Below are positions 1-13,184 of a stretch of 64,000 nucleotides of DNA, piece by piece. Below the pieces are notes generated by a model. That model was not told the DNA's origin, made no database searches, and was given only the letters and a program-made list of their open reading frames with translations. Location of the stretch: positions 19,529,650 through 19,593,649 of the forward strand of contig NC_079887.1 in assembly GCF_029227915.1 (NCBI RefSeq). The letters are read 5' to 3'. The stretch comes from Hydractinia symbiolongicarpus. Lineage: Eukaryota > Cnidaria > Hydrozoa > Anthoathecata > Hydractiniidae. A program made the translations under genes and the position numbers. Each line of letters begins with the position of its first letter. Within the stretch, counting starts at the first letter, position 1.

Positions 1-520
1 GCGGAAAAGTTTTTGTAACATTTAAAAATAAAAACACTGTTCAAAACCTGTTTCTACGCTCCTAAAGAATCCTGCAATATTTTATAGGAAAAGTTTCTGT
101 GCTAGATCAAAAATATCATAAAATCGGACAGCCGTAATACATTTTTAAAAAAACCTTTAATGCAACTTCGGTTTACAAAAACACAGCAGAAACAGCCTGT
201 TGTTAGCCTGTGCAGCTAAAAATCAAATAGCACTATATGTTTTGTTTGCAAACAAGTCTTCATGACAATAGGATAAAAATATCTTATTTCAGACTGAACA
301 AAAACATCATTAGAGCCACATGTGTAAGGATCGGGCCAAGTTACAAAAACAGAAATTATTGGGACATTATTTGTATACATATCGTGAAATTAGGTGAGAA
401 ATAATGAATACACTTGGAGATTTTCAATACATGTTGACGATTGAACGAGTATTGAAATAATTTTCCCTTCTGTAACTTCAGCCGCACTGGTGTATGCTCA
501 GCGGCAGGGTTAAAAAAGTT
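1..520. other. Repeat-derived intergenic DNA
   Basis: No gene is seen. The first 120 bases resemble 2640-2760 (both have a GTAACATTTAAAAATAAAAA string and a later poly-A/AGTTTCT stretch), so this is a diverged copy of a repeat that also lies downstream of the AT microsatellite. The only ORF, on the minus strand at 356-541, has no recognisable motif and is probably chance. Confidence 0.5.
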
Positions 521-1190
521 TATTTCCTGACGTGTGTACAATATATATAGCTAGCTACAATTGTCCATGAAAATATGGCTCTCTATTCCCCCTTAATGTA
601 GTTTTATCCCAGTTATGTAGTTAATTTTATGCTAGCTTTGTAGCTAGTTTTATGCTATAGCCCTTTTTTTATAGCTAGCTAAACGGTTAAAGTAAGCTAG
701 CTATATGTTATCTAAGTTCTGTTATTATGCCAGCTAAGTGGGCAGTTTTATACTAGCTAGCTTTAGGTGGCAGTAAGGATAAGAAGGGGTTATCAATGTA
801 AAGAAATAGTGATCTACTAGCTGTACATACCCTTTCTTCGTTTTCCTCAAAATACCCTTCTACCCTATCATCAAGCTATCATCAACTAAATTTTCGTTTC
901 AAGCGCTATGTATCTGAGGAAATGTCATGTGATATTAGTAAGAATAACTTATGAATCACGTGGCTAATGCTGTATGCCGACCTGATCTTAACTGAAAATG
1001 GCGTGTCTCGACCAACCGGATTTTCACGGAAGAAATGACCATAAAAAATATTTGGGTAAGTGGGTCAAAAGTCGGACGTTTTCATCAAAATTTCACATAC
1101 TAGGGGGAAACGCGGAAATTTGTCACGCTCTAATATATTTATGAGAACGAGGAAAATAGCTCCGTTCGAGCAATGGCTCTCTCTCCGCAA
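521..1190 (+). repeat. TAGCTAGC-rich repeat unit, copy 1 (5'-truncated or recombined)
   Basis: From about 521 the sequence aligns with 4910 onward and 6155 onward: the TACAATATATATA stretch, the ATATGGCTCT stretch, many TAGCTAGC strings, a block with TATGCCGACCTGATCTTAAC, and the end CTCTCTCCGCAA at 1179-1190. The 5' portion found in the complete units at 4746 and 5997 is absent. No coding potential is seen. It is one member of a four-copy local family (others near 2800-3510, 4746-5981 and 5997-7237). Confidence 0.75.
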
Positions 1191-1205
1191 ACTAGTATAG
1201 AAAGT

Positions 1206-2800
<1,595 letters not shown>

Positions 2801-3510
2801 ACTCACTGTGTAGAGCTATAGCCAGAAAATCTATTTCTTTGTAGCTAGCTAGTTTTATACTAGCCATTATGATATTGTTTTATCTTTTTTATGCTATTAG
2901 CTAGCTAGCTCTTCAATTCAAGTAGCTCTAGCTAGCTATTTAAGTTCTATTATTATTCCAGCTCAGTCAGTAGTTTTATGCTAGCTAGCCTTAGGTGTGA
3001 GTGAGAATAAGAAAGAGTTCATTACATACCCTTTCTTTTTTCGCTTTCTTGAACATAACAAGCCCTTCCGTTGGTTGCGATATGGCTTAGATTGAGTTTG
3101 AGGCGCTATGTGTCCGAGAAAATGTCATGTGATGTTAGTAAAAGTGATTTATGTATCACGTGGCTAGAAAGTGTAGGCAGATTTAACCTAAACTGGAAAC
3201 GGCACCATTTACGCTTGGTACCATATTTAAAAAACAACAAAAACTCCATCGCCGTGCTAAAATCATGTTGTCTCGCTCACTAGAAAAATGTACTTAAGAA
3301 TGACCATATGAAATCGCTGGGAGACTGGGCCCCAAAACGACGGATTTTTGATATTTTTGATGTATAGGGGGACGGGGCGCGGAAATCGTATAGAAATCCT
3401 ATATACTCTCCACCGTGCTTACTTTTTCTTTTATATTTGGCTTATTTAATGAGGAAATGGGCTCCGCTACGCTCCGGGCGCTGACGCGCCCTCCGCTACT
3501 CTCCGCAATC
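2801..3510 (+). repeat. TAGCTAGC-rich repeat unit, copy 2 (diverged, truncated)
   Basis: Shares the TAGCTAGC tract, the CGCTATGTGTCCGAG block, the downstream AAATGACCATA-like stretch and the CTCCGCAA end with the other units, but carries a distinct GC-rich stretch near 3455-3500 (CGCTACGCTCCGGGCGCTGA) where the others have the GTTCGAGCAATGGCTC sequence. A 70-residue ORF at 3071-3283 shows no motif. Confidence 0.7.
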
Positions 3511-3520
3511 AATATAGAAA

Positions 3521-3745
3521 GTGTTGCGGAGAGGTTGCCAAGGCAAAGGCATTAAGCACGGCAAGGAAAGGGCAAAGGCAGGCAAGGAAATAGGAAGAGG
3601 AATCAGGAAGGCAGGGGTAGGAAAGGCATGATGGGAGCCACAGGCAAGGACATAGTAGGCAGGCACCAGAAAAGGCATAGGAAGGGTAGGCAAAGAAAGG
3701 CACGGTCAGTGCTAGCAAGGCAATGGAACGGCAAGGCAGGGGTGC
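3521..3745 (+). repeat. GGCAA-rich degenerate minisatellite, block 2
   Basis: Same composition and start (TTGCGGAGAGGTTGCCAAGG) as blocks 1 and 3. Followed by a TTAATAGAAA..CTACAACTCAAAGAT-like flank also found after block 3 (near 4520). Minus-strand ORFs are low-complexity artefacts. Confidence 0.8.
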
Positions 3746-4125
3746 ATGACTTTAATAGAAAATCTCCACCTTACAACTCAAAGATTGCGTATACTCAATA
3801 TGTCTAAGTTAAGTATCATATTAGTCCAGGAGTATAGAAAATATTGAGGTGCAAATATTTCAAGTTCAATATCTCAAAAAAAAGTCTCAAATTTATCTCA
3901 GGTCAATACACAGTGAATCATAGCAGAATTATGTGCCATTACAAGTATTTAAACAATCGGTCATAACGACATATCATTTTTTGATAAATCTGAGATTAAC
4001 TTGGTTCCAATGACAACAACATTAAAAAGTCAAGATATAGAAATAATCAGAGAAGTCTTACTCAAAGATTACCTATTATATGAAAACCTGGTTGTTGTAG
4101 GTGCAAGATAATTATGTTTTTCCTA

Positions 4126-4193
4126 GCCCTGTCCAGGATTTGAACCTGGATCTCTCATTTGCATGAGTGTCATAGCCATTAGACCAGCAGGGC
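4126..4193 (-). other. tRNA-like sequence (degenerate or SINE-head)
   Basis: Read on the minus strand it has a 6/7-paired acceptor (GCCCTGC with ACAGGGC), a D-arm-like segment and a perfect T arm (CCAGG TTCAAAT CCTGG, box B). The anticodon arm does not fold with a 7-base loop, so a functional tRNA is unlikely. A second, truncated copy lies at 4678-4730, which supports a dispersed repeat instead of a unique tRNA gene. Confidence 0.5.
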
Positions 4194-4306
4194 ATAAACA
4201 TAAATATATATACAAAACTTTACAGGTGAGTATTATATACACTTAGGAATTTACGCTGGTTAAGCCACAAGCAACTGTGTTACCTGGCGTTAAATGCTTG
4301 ATGGAA

Positions 4307-4520
4307 CTAGTATAGAAAGTGTTGCGGAGAGGTTGCCAAGGCAAAGGCATTAAGCACGGCAAAGGCACGGCAAAGGCAGCCAAGGAAAGAGGAAGAGGAA
4401 TCAGCAAGGCAGGGGTAGGCAAGGCAAGGCAAGGGAGGCACAGGCAAGGCCATAGAAGGCAGGCAACAGAAAAGGCATAGGAAGGGTAGGCAAGGGGACG
4501 GCAAGGCAGGGGCAGGCACG
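4307..4520 (+). repeat. GGCAA-rich degenerate minisatellite, block 3
   Basis: Begins CTAGTATAGAAAGTGTTGCG like the junctions at 1192 and 4731, then GGCAA-rich repeats almost identical to block 1. It is not preceded by CTCCGCAA here, so the CTAGTATAGAAAGTG string belongs to the start of the repeat, not to the upstream unit. Confidence 0.8.
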
Positions 4521-4677
4521 TTAATAGAAACTCTCTCCCCCTACAACTCAAAGATATACTCAATGAAAAGTATTACATTTATATAAGGTCAATATACAGT
4601 GAATCATCTTAGCAGAATTATGTGCCAATATAATACAACCTGGTTGTTGTAGGTGCAAGATAATTATGTTTTTCCTA

Positions 4678-4730
4678 GCCCTGTCCAGGATTTGAACCTG
4701 GATCTCTCATTTGCATGAGTGTCATAGCCA
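4678..4730 (-). other. Truncated second copy of the tRNA-like sequence
   Basis: Nearly identical to 4126-4178, including about 45 bases of flank (GGTTGTTGTAGGTGCAAGAT). It stops at CATAGCCA and is replaced by CTAGTATAGAAAGTG of the next repeat unit, where the first copy continues CATTAGACCAGC. The break marks the left edge of the next unit. Confidence 0.6.
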
Positions 4731-4745
4731 CTAGTATAGAAAGTG

Positions 4746-5981
4746 TTGCGGAGCGTGGGACTGAGTCCCCTAGGTTCGCAAGCAAAAATTTTTAGATGCC
4801 CCTCTCAATTGAATCGTATAATGAATCGTATAAAAAACAAAGTTTCCACGTGCTTCATGGTAATCGATCAAACGGTTTCATCTTCGATTTGATGAAACAT
4901 TTCCTGGACGTGCGTACAATATATATATAACTACAATCATCCACAAAAATATGGCTCTACATTCCCCTCATGTTTAACACTGACCTTTGTGGCTCAGCAA
5001 GGTAAACGATTACACGTGACATACCTTTATGAACGTACTATCTGCAAAATATCTAGCTAGCTAGCTATGTTCTTTTTTTGCTGACTTTTTAAACTTTTTA
5101 GTTCTTGGTTTTTGGAATAAAATTGCCAGCAGAGACAAGAAATTTTGTGGATGATTGTAGATAGAACAAGCTATGTGATGGGACATTCCTACAGAGTAGA
5201 ATTATCTCACTCACTGTGTAGTATATGTATAGTCAGAAAATCTGTCCAAAAGAATTTTTCTATGCTGCTATTATGTAGCTAGCTGATTTTATGCTAGCAA
5301 AAATAGCTAATTTTATGTTAGCTATATACATTGGTAGATTTATCCCAGTTAAGTAGTTAATTCTATGCTAGCTTTGTAGCTAGTGTATTATGGTAGCTAT
5401 ATGGCACTGTTTGCTCTTTTTTATGCTAGCTAGTAAGCATAAAAATGAGCAAACAAGAAGTAGCTAGGTAGCTATAGCTATATGCTATCTAAGTTCTATT
5501 ATTCCAGCTAAGTCGGCAGTTTTATGTTAGCTAGCTTTAGGTGTGAGAAAGGCGAAGAAGGGATCATTACATGTAAAAAAATAGTGATATATTAGCTAGC
5601 TAAACATACCCTTTCTTCGTTTCTTGGAAATGCCCTTCCGTCCATTACGACCAACAAGCCAATATGGCCATATCAACGTAATTTTCATTTCAAGCGCTAT
5701 GTATCTGGAGAAATGTCACGTGATATTAGTAAGAGTAACTTATGAATCACGTGGCTAATGCTGTATGCCGACCTGATCTTAACTGAAAATGGCGTGTCTC
5801 GACCAACCGGATTTTCACGGAAGAAATGACCATAAAAAATATTTGGGTAAGTGGGTCAAAAGTCGGACGTTTTCATCAAAATTTGATGTACTAGGAGAAA
5901 ACGCGGAAATTCGTTACGCTCTAATATATTTATGGGAACGAGGAAAATAGCTCCGTTCGAGCAATGGCTCTCTCTCCGCAA
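4746..5981 (+). repeat. Complete 1.24-kb repeat unit A (TTGCGGAG...CTCCGCAA ends)
   Basis: Starts TTGCGGAG and ends CTCCGCAA, 8-bp inverted termini. Near the 5' end it has the odd palindrome GGGACTGAGTCCC (4757-4769). The middle is TAGCTAGC-rich and the last 300 bases carry the conserved TATGCCGACCTGATCTTAAC block. No ORF of note. Directly followed, after the 15-bp spacer TCAATATAGAAAGTG, by unit B in the same orientation. Could be a non-autonomous DNA element or a satellite monomer; no transposase or clear target duplication is visible. Confidence 0.75.
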
Positions 5982-5996
5982 TCAATATAGAAAGTG

Positions 5997-7237
5997 TTGC
6001 GGAGCGTGGAACTGAGTTCCCTAGGTTCGCAAGCGAAAAATTTTAGATGCCACTTTCGGTTGAATTGTACAATGAATCGTATAAAAAACAAAGTTCCCAT
6101 GTGCCTCATGGTAATCGATCAAACGGTTTCATCTTCGATTTGATGAAACATTTCCTGGACGTGCGTACAATATATATATAACTACAATCGTCCAATATGG
6201 CTCTCCATTCCCCCTCATGTTAAACACTGACCTTTGTGGCTCAGCAAGGTAAACGATTACACGTGACATACCTTCATGAACATACTATCTGCAAAATATC
6301 TAGCTAGCTACGTTCTTCTTTCCACGTTCGACTTTCTAAACTTTTTAGTTCTTGGTTTTTGGAATAAAATTGCCAGTAGAGACGAGAAATTTTGTGGATG
6401 ATTGTAGCTAGAACAATCTATGTGATGGGACATTTCTAAAGAGTAGAATTATCTCACTCACTGTGTAGTATATATATAGCTAGTTAGCTAGCTAGTTAGA
6501 AAATATGTTTAAAACAACTTTTCTATGGTGATATGTAGCTGATTTTATGCTAGCAAAAATAGCTAATTTTATGTTAGGTACATTGGTAGTTTTAACCCAT
6601 GTAAGTAGTTAATTTTATGCTAGCTGTGTAGCTAGTGTATTATGCTAGCTATATGGCACTGTTTGCTCTTTTTTTATGCTAGCTAGTTAGCATAAAAAGA
6701 GCAAACAAGAAGTAGCTATAGGTAGTTATATAGTTTGCTATCTAAGTTCTATTATTATTGCAGCTAAATCTGCAGTTTTATGCTAGCTAGCTTTAGGTGT
6801 GAGAAATGCTAAGAAGGGGATCATTACATGTAAAAATATAGTGATATATCAGGTAGCTAAACATACCTTTTCTTCGTTTCTTGAAAATGAACTTCTGTCC
6901 ATTGCGACCAACAAGCCAATATGGCTATCAACGCAAGTTCCGTTTGAAGCGCTAAGTATCTTAGAAAAGGTCACGTGATATTAGTAAAAGTGACCATGGC
7001 AAAAGCTCTATGCCGACCTGATCTCAACTGGAAACGACGTGGTCCCGATTAGCCAGATTTTCACGGAACCTTTTAAAGAAATGACCATAAAAAAAAGTGG
7101 GGTAAGTGGGTCAAAAACGCCCACGTTTTCATCAAAATTTCACGTACTAGGGGGAAACGCGGAAATTTGTCACGCTCTAATATATTTATGGGAACGAGGA
7201 AAATAGCTCCGTTCGAGCAATGGCTCTCTCTCCGCAA
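5997..7237 (+). repeat. Complete 1.24-kb repeat unit B, tandem to unit A
   Basis: Same ends and same order of blocks as unit A, 1241 versus 1236 bases. The 5' palindrome reads GGAACTGAGTTCC (6008-6020), changed on both sides relative to unit A yet still symmetrical. Past 7237 the sequence leaves the family, so this is the right edge of the local array. Confidence 0.75.
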
Positions 7238-8614
7238 AAAGAAACATGACTGGAAAACATTCTCTGTGACGCCTGGGATTGCAGAAGAAAGCAGTTTGGC
7301 AAAATAAACAGACTTTTTTGAGTTAACAAAATTATAGCATTAACTTTATAATGACAACGTTTTCAGGTACATCTGTTTACTTTTAATTCCATTGATTCTT
7401 GAGCTTTCTATTGCTGTGCTAGCAAGTTTGAGCATGAAACTGTTTATAGTTTCACTTTCAACAACTCTAAAAAGGCCTGTCTCAAACTCAAAGTTCTTGT
7501 GTTGTCTTGGGGTACCACAAGTAACAAGACATTTGATAGCAATACAATAAATCGAATAGCTGCATAACAACTTGTATGTTTGCTTTGTCGATTCAAAGCT
7601 TCTGGCAATAAACACTTTTTAAATGATTTCTTAAAATGCCACAAGGCCACAGACGAGAACACTAGTCGTGACTAGTTTTGGGAGAATAACTTCGACAAGA
7701 CTTGATGATGATTGGTTTAAAAGCTCTAATCTTATATCGAGATAATTCCTGCGAACGATGTTAATTATAAAAATTAGGAAAAAAGCATGGTTTTAATTAA
7801 TGGGTGAAATGACGAAAGTTTTTCACATTTCACTAAAGAAGTTATGCTGACAGGCATGGAAAATGCTACATATTTTTGACTGAATGTTGTGCTAAATCAG
7901 TGGTCATTCACTTGTTGTGGTAGGTTGTGTTGTTTTTAATTAGCTATTGCTGCGTAAAAACCAAATTTTATATAGCGGCCTTTACTTGTGCAAAATTCTG
8001 ATATAATTTTGCTATTTTTATTTTATTTATCTGTTGTTGTTTATGGTGCACTATGATCTAATAATACAAATAAAGCCTATTTACAATGCAGTTTGTGTTG
8101 TTGTTGTTTTTTATTTCTCTATCTTTCTCCTTTTTGATGTGATTAAATGTTTCAAATAGAATAAATATCAAAAGTTTTATTAGTAATAGATACCGTTTTG
8201 CATGTCTTTTACAGAATATAGTTTCTCCAAATTTATAGCCTTAATATTGCCCCCAAAGCAATTATATTCAATAACTTGCGAAAACAAGCCTGCAAATATT
8301 TTTCTGGATGTGGAAAAAAGACGTTTTTCTGGCTAGCTAAGTATAGTCTATTATAAGATTAAAAAGGGAAAACACGAGGCCAAATTTGTTGATTGGCTAA
8401 CTTAGAACCTCCTAATATGGACATACTATACCCAAACCTTTAGTCCCCAACTCTAAAGTATCAACAACAAGAAAGTTGCTTCAAGTTATGACACATAGCT
8501 TTGATTTGCCTAATTGGGATAAAGATGCCTTGGGTGAGCAAGTCAACCTTGTCTACCCTTAATGATGCATCTGCATAGCAACTACCAAGTATTGGGAACT
8601 GCAATTAACATGAG
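7238..8614. other. Intergenic stretch without a recognisable gene
   Basis: Two overlapping minus-strand ORFs (7346-7615 and 7444-7662) show no motif I recognise. A decayed coding fragment is possible. The rest is AT-rich and unstructured to the eye. Confidence 0.4.
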
Positions 8615-9259
8615 CTAAACTGTGTTTAGCTCCATAATAAGTTTTAGTGATTGAGAATAAATGTCGTGTTTAGCAGGAACAGACCATAATAAAACAAGAA
8701 CAGTAAAAACAAGATTATTATCAACATATATCTCATACTTTGGAACTGAGTGGATAGCATCATGACAGGCAAAAGAAGCACAATCACTTGTATAGGTAAA
8801 ACTCCAACCGACTAATTTCAATAACTGAGTTTTAGAAATAAAATCTGTAAATGACTTGTACTGATCAGTAATGACATTTTTCACTGGTTCAATTTTTTTC
8901 TGCAAAATTGATTGTGCTGATTGACGAGGCTTAGAAGATGTGGAGGATGAAGGAAAACTTTTGATAGGAAGGTTTATTGTGGGGATAGCACCGGGAACAA
9001 GTGTGGTTCTGCTAGAGTGGTTACGATTCATTTGATCTTCGCTGAAGTGCTTTTCACAAATATATATTTTCTTTCTTTGAATTCTATCCCTTAGAGCATG
9101 ATCAACTTCCCTATCTCTTATCACAACATCAACTAACTTTTCTCTCCACGACTTGTCAAATTGATTCTCACCAGCAGGAATTTTAAAAATAGATAGACCT
9201 TTATATTTAGCCCTTCGTGAAACTGTGCAACCGTATATAGAGCAATTTTCGCCAGGCAT
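8615..9259 (-). CDS. THAP zinc-finger protein, transposon-type, probably truncated
   Basis: A 214-residue ORF. The start chosen is the Met at 9259 because the THAP fold begins there (MPGENCSIYGC); an in-frame Met 20 residues upstream is less plausible. The C2CH signature is visible: Cys6 and Cys11, then a KSWREKL Trp-containing segment, then ICEKHF supplying the third Cys and the His, about 90 residues in all. THAP domains bind DNA and recur in P-element-like transposases and domesticated relatives. Past residue 100 come a Ser-rich linker and a segment with VPKYEIYVDNNLVFTVLVLLW that resembles regions of other cnidarian THAP proteins, though I cannot name it. No nuclease or DDE domain follows, so the gene is short or broken. 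A second THAP gene lies at 19.1-19.8 kb, same strand. Confidence 0.7.
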   Translation of the reverse strand: MPGENCSIYGCTVSRRAKYKGLSIFKIPAGENQFDKSWREKLVDVVIRDREVDHALRDRIQRKKIYICEKHFSEDQMNRNHSSRTTLVPGAIPTINLPIKSFPSSSTSSKPRQSAQSILQKKIEPVKNVITDQYKSFTDFISKTQLLKLVGWSFTYTSDCASFACHDAIHSVPKYEIYVDNNLVFTVLVLLWSVPAKHDIYSQSLKLIMELNTV

Positions 9260-9319
9260 GTTAAAAATAATTCTGTTTAAATGTTTGTTAATCCTATGTT
9301 GTTTACAGTAACTAACCAC

Positions 9320-10976
9320 TTAAATGCGCCATTTTTCAACACGAGCGTGCAGTCAAAGCACTGGGTACGAGGTATATTCTGCTAACAAAAACATAAACAA
9401 TAGAGCCGCGCGATTCACCAGACTCTCTTTTTCTTATGACTATGTTTGAACACTGCTAAAAAGCCTACACCCTGGAGTTAGCTAGCTATATATCTATGTA
9501 ATGTAAGTAGCAGCAGTATTTTAATTGTTTTTCTTCAGGTTAAGTTCTGTAAATTTCTTTAAAGTAGTCCCTTGAATTTCAGCTGTACGAAAAGAATGAA
9601 AGAATGTGTAAGTTTGGATTTGGGAAAGAGAGAGCACTCCCACTTTTCCACACGTCCAATTAACGTTCGGCTAAACTTCAGAAAATGTACACAAAAGAAT
9701 TTAATAAAATATAAACTGCAACACAGTTACGCACTCACTGATCTGAGTCCACTTGGAAATTCTCATTCTTTGTGTGTAGCTAGCTAGCATTGCGTATTTG
9801 CCTTTGCAGCTTTTATATGATGTTTGGAGATTTTTGTTCTTTTGAAAGTGAGTATCTGCATTTGCAGCTTTTATATGATAACCAAGATTTATCTGTATAT
9901 ACAAATTCTAAAGCTGCTCCTGGCGTTCTTCACGAGACCACCTACCCACCATGAAAAATTTCCATTTAGCTTGCAGCAACAAAGGTTTATGGGGTTGTTT
10001 ACAAAAAGTAATGTAGCTAGCATGCTCAAAGAAAAAGGAGGCAGACAGGTAGTCTAAAAGCGTATCAAAGTGTACAAGGGGAAAGGGGTCTTCTAAGGGC
10101 TTACATATCTACACTTTAAAATATTATTGCAGTTTTCTTGAGTTGATTTTTTGGGCAGGGGTGATCTGTACATTCGGGAAAAGGGTAAGTCAAGAGCAAA
10201 GCATTCAATGGAGTATAAGATTGACGATTTATAGTACGTACACATTTTTAAATAGACCCATTATAGTAGTTGTTGACAAATGATTTTTGTCTGTTTTACC
10301 CACATGTGACTGGTTAATCCTTGAACTATAACTTCGTTTTTAGATTGCTTATTTGATCAATTATATATTTTTTTAGAGTTAAAAAGAGGACAAATTTGAT
10401 GGAGATCCTAACTGGAATAATAAAAGATGTACTTGTAAATGATTAAAGAAAAAGTCCTTCTCATACGTTACAACCAGTAAACCACAAGGTTTTTTGGTTT
10501 GAAGTTGCAGAAAAACTTGCCACCATTAACATGAACTGATGCATATATCTATAGATTTTGTTTTTCCAGATTTTATAGATTATGCCTTCAAGTTTTTTAA
10601 CCTATAAATTTGATTTAAAAATGTTAAAGCTGCAGGTCTACTATTATGGTAACCGTTGGCCTGATTTTTTTTATATTTTTATGTTGTATCATATATACTT
10701 TTACATTTTTTATCCGTGTGCCTGAACAAAGTGTTATTTTGTCCCAAAATCTTATTTTTTGATGGGATTTTTTAATTAAATAATTAAAAAATTCTATTTT
10801 AAGTGCTTAACAAACTGCATTTTAAACATTTTAAAAGCATCAATTGTGCATACTAAACAGTATAAATATAATCTAATTTATAGTGAGGTAGAATGTAGCA
10901 AGAAATTCAGCCATATTTCACTGTATATAATACTGTGCAAAATAATTCTTTAAAAAACTTAACTGGAAATATTTTG
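9320..10976. other. Intergenic stretch without a recognisable gene
   Basis: AT-rich. The phrase TTGCAGCTTTTATATGATis repeated at 9805 and 9863, a short local duplication. ORFs at 9572-9787, 9701-9904 and 9824-10057 have no motif and overlap on opposite strands. Confidence 0.4.
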
Positions 10977-11168
10977 CTATTCTTTCCGGATCCTAATAGT
11001 TATAATAGACTGTTTTCTGCTCTTAAAAAATCCACTAGAAACAAAATGGAATGTGCATGTAACTTCCAGATTTAAACCTAGCATAGAAGCTTGCGGAGGT
11101 AGGATGTGCACACGTGTCCAGATAAAACGCACTGCGTATGCTTTCATTGTGCACTTCGCGTGTTGGTG

Positions 11169-11221
11169 CAACCTCGACCCCAGGGTTTATAAAAAGAGAA
11201 CCAGCCCTGGGGTCAAGGTTG
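11169..11221. mobile_element. 53-bp fold-back mini-element
   Basis: Ends CAACCTCGACCCCAGGG and CCCTGGGGTCAAGGTTG are inverted repeats of 17 bp with one mismatch around a 19-base loop. Flanks are GTGTTGGTG (11160-11168) and GTGTTGGAG (11222-11230), a 9-bp target duplication with one change. The terminal sequence and 9-bp duplication match the 2.7-kb element at 41881-44563, so both probably use the same transposase (not present here). Nine-base duplications are typical of MULE-type elements, but no superfamily can be assigned from ends alone. Confidence 0.65.
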
Positions 11222-11258
11222 GTGTTGGAGCTAATCATCGCTTTGGAAAATAAGGGGT

Positions 11259-12270
11259 GCATATGTAATCACGGAGTGCCTCAGAGCTCAGTACTAGGTC
11301 CCCTTCTCTTTTTGATATATATTAATGACCTTCACTCTTCAATTAAGTTCTCAGAAGTGCATCATTTTGCAGATGATACAAATCTTCACATAAATAGTTC
11401 TGCTAGAGGTCTAACAAAAAGGGTAAATTTAGACCTACAATTCCTTTAGCAATGGCTTAATGCCAATATGCTAATAAAACTGAATACATCATCTTCAAAC
11501 ACGCCAACAAGCCTCTAAATCATCCTGTAAAACTTAAGATTGGTGGGAAAAGAATTTTTCACAGTGAACACATTAAGTATCTCGGTGTATTGTTAGACTC
11601 CAATCTTAGCTGGAACTCTCAAATTAATAAAGTTGCAGTCAAGCTTAAATGTGCCAATGGAGCAATAGCCAAAATTAGACACGTGATGTTCTTTGGCTTA
11701 GTCTATCATGCTATTTTTCATTTTCATCTGCTATATTGTTCTCAAATCTGGGGTCAACCAAGTGCTTCTATTAAAAGGATTTATACACTCCAAAACTGGG
11801 TTATTCGTCTAATGTCTTTCGTCAATAGATGCACATCTGCTACCATTCTCTATGCAAATCTTGTTATACTTAAATCTTCTGATACTGTACATATGAATAA
11901 TGTTCTCCTCCTACATCAAATGTATCATAAAACACTTCCTGATCCTATTTGCTCAACATATGCTATTGACTTCACCTACCCCCGCACCACACGAGCACAA
12001 TACAATGGTCTTTTGAAAGTTATCTAATCACGTACCAATCAATTTGGTACTAAATCAATTCGCCATCAAGCTTTTATTTCATGGAACACCCTCCAAACTC
12101 ATATGCCTCATATTAAATTCTTTAATGCCTCGTTTATTATGCTCAAAGAGAGCCTCCAAAAACATATTCTTGCAACCTACTATACATAGTCACATGGTTT
12201 GTACCACACTCTACATGGTTCTAGATTATTTTTTTTGTCTTTGTCTGTGTAACCTAGCGTTTTCCTAGGC
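11259..12270 (+). pseudogene. Non-LTR retrotransposon reverse transcriptase, C-terminal half, decayed
   Basis: Begins at the conserved HGVPQSSVLGPLLF segment (RT motif around the primer grip region) and continues with the catalytic FADDTNL box, then the thumb-like KYLGVLLDSNLSWNSQI segment and the C-terminal helical region. A stop at 11447 and frame changes near 11460-11590 and 12025 break it. No endonuclease or upstream RT motifs are present, so it is 5' truncated, as is usual for LINEs. The family looks CR1/jockey-like. The 53-bp fold-back element sits about 40 bp upstream of the first RT motif. Confidence 0.8.
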
Positions 12271-12535
12271 CTGTCCCTGTTTGTTCTTGTCCACGGTGAC
12301 TATCATAACCCCAGCTTCTAGCTATTTTGGTAGCCTCCCTCCAACATAATCAGATGTAGTTAACATATAGTATATATAAAAATGAATTAATATTTCTAGG
12401 CTTTATATATTTACTGCATAATTGTAACCGTAGATTATTGGTAAAAAATATATTACTATTATTATGTATCAGCTTTGAAAGAACAACTGTCGTATCATGG
12501 TAAACAAGGGCGGCAAGTAGTTGCAACTATATACT

Positions 12536-13184
12536 AGTAATATAGCTATAATATGTATAATTTCAACACCTTACATGTGCGTCATAACCTCATAATTTGC
12601 TGCATGGCTTTAATATTTCAATAAAATCAAACGAGTTTGATTTTAATAATATTATTGGTGATCTGGTTTCGAATGCCTTTTGTTTGTGTGACATTATCTG
12701 CTAGCGTTGTTGTGGCAACGATGTTATGAAATTAAATGAAATTATAACGATATTTTAACAAATCATAAGTATATTGTAGAAAAATTATAACTGTATTATA
12801 GAATATATTTAATGATATTATACAAGTGTATCCTGGCCTTAACTAACCTGCAATGTTAAAATACAACTCAATAAATAAAAATAAAATTCATGAATAATTA
12901 ATTAGTTCTGCTGAATATAGCTTTAGTCTACGTGCTTGAAAAATTGTACAGAAAGAAATGACGTAACATCAAAGATGGCGCATTATAAGACGATCTTCAT
13001 TATGCTACACTGCACGAGCTTTAACTTTCGATAGCATATAAACTTTATAATAAAGTATTGTTCATTGGATAATAAAACAATCTTTGCACTGTTAGGATTC
13101 TTATTGGCTTAAAACTCATTTTAGCCTCGTTCTCAGAAAAAAATCTTTAGCCTGGATAAGTTTCGGGCGTCCAGCCTAGCTGCA
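12536..13184. repeat. 0.65-kb dispersed repeat, copy 1
   Basis: Matches 33488-34150 over its whole length at high identity: TAATATAG..TATAATATG start, the palindrome AATCAAACGAGTTTGATT, the TCTGGTTTCGAATGCC segment and the GCGTCCAGCCTAGCTGC end. Differences are point changes and small indels. In this copy the repeat is followed by the SAP-domain gene; in the other copy by different sequence. Nature unknown: a MITE-like element or piece of a larger one. Confidence 0.8.

Noticed and set aside
4126-4193. Functional tRNA gene
   Set aside because: Anticodon arm cannot form a 7-base loop on a 5-bp stem, and a truncated second copy shows it is part of a repeat.
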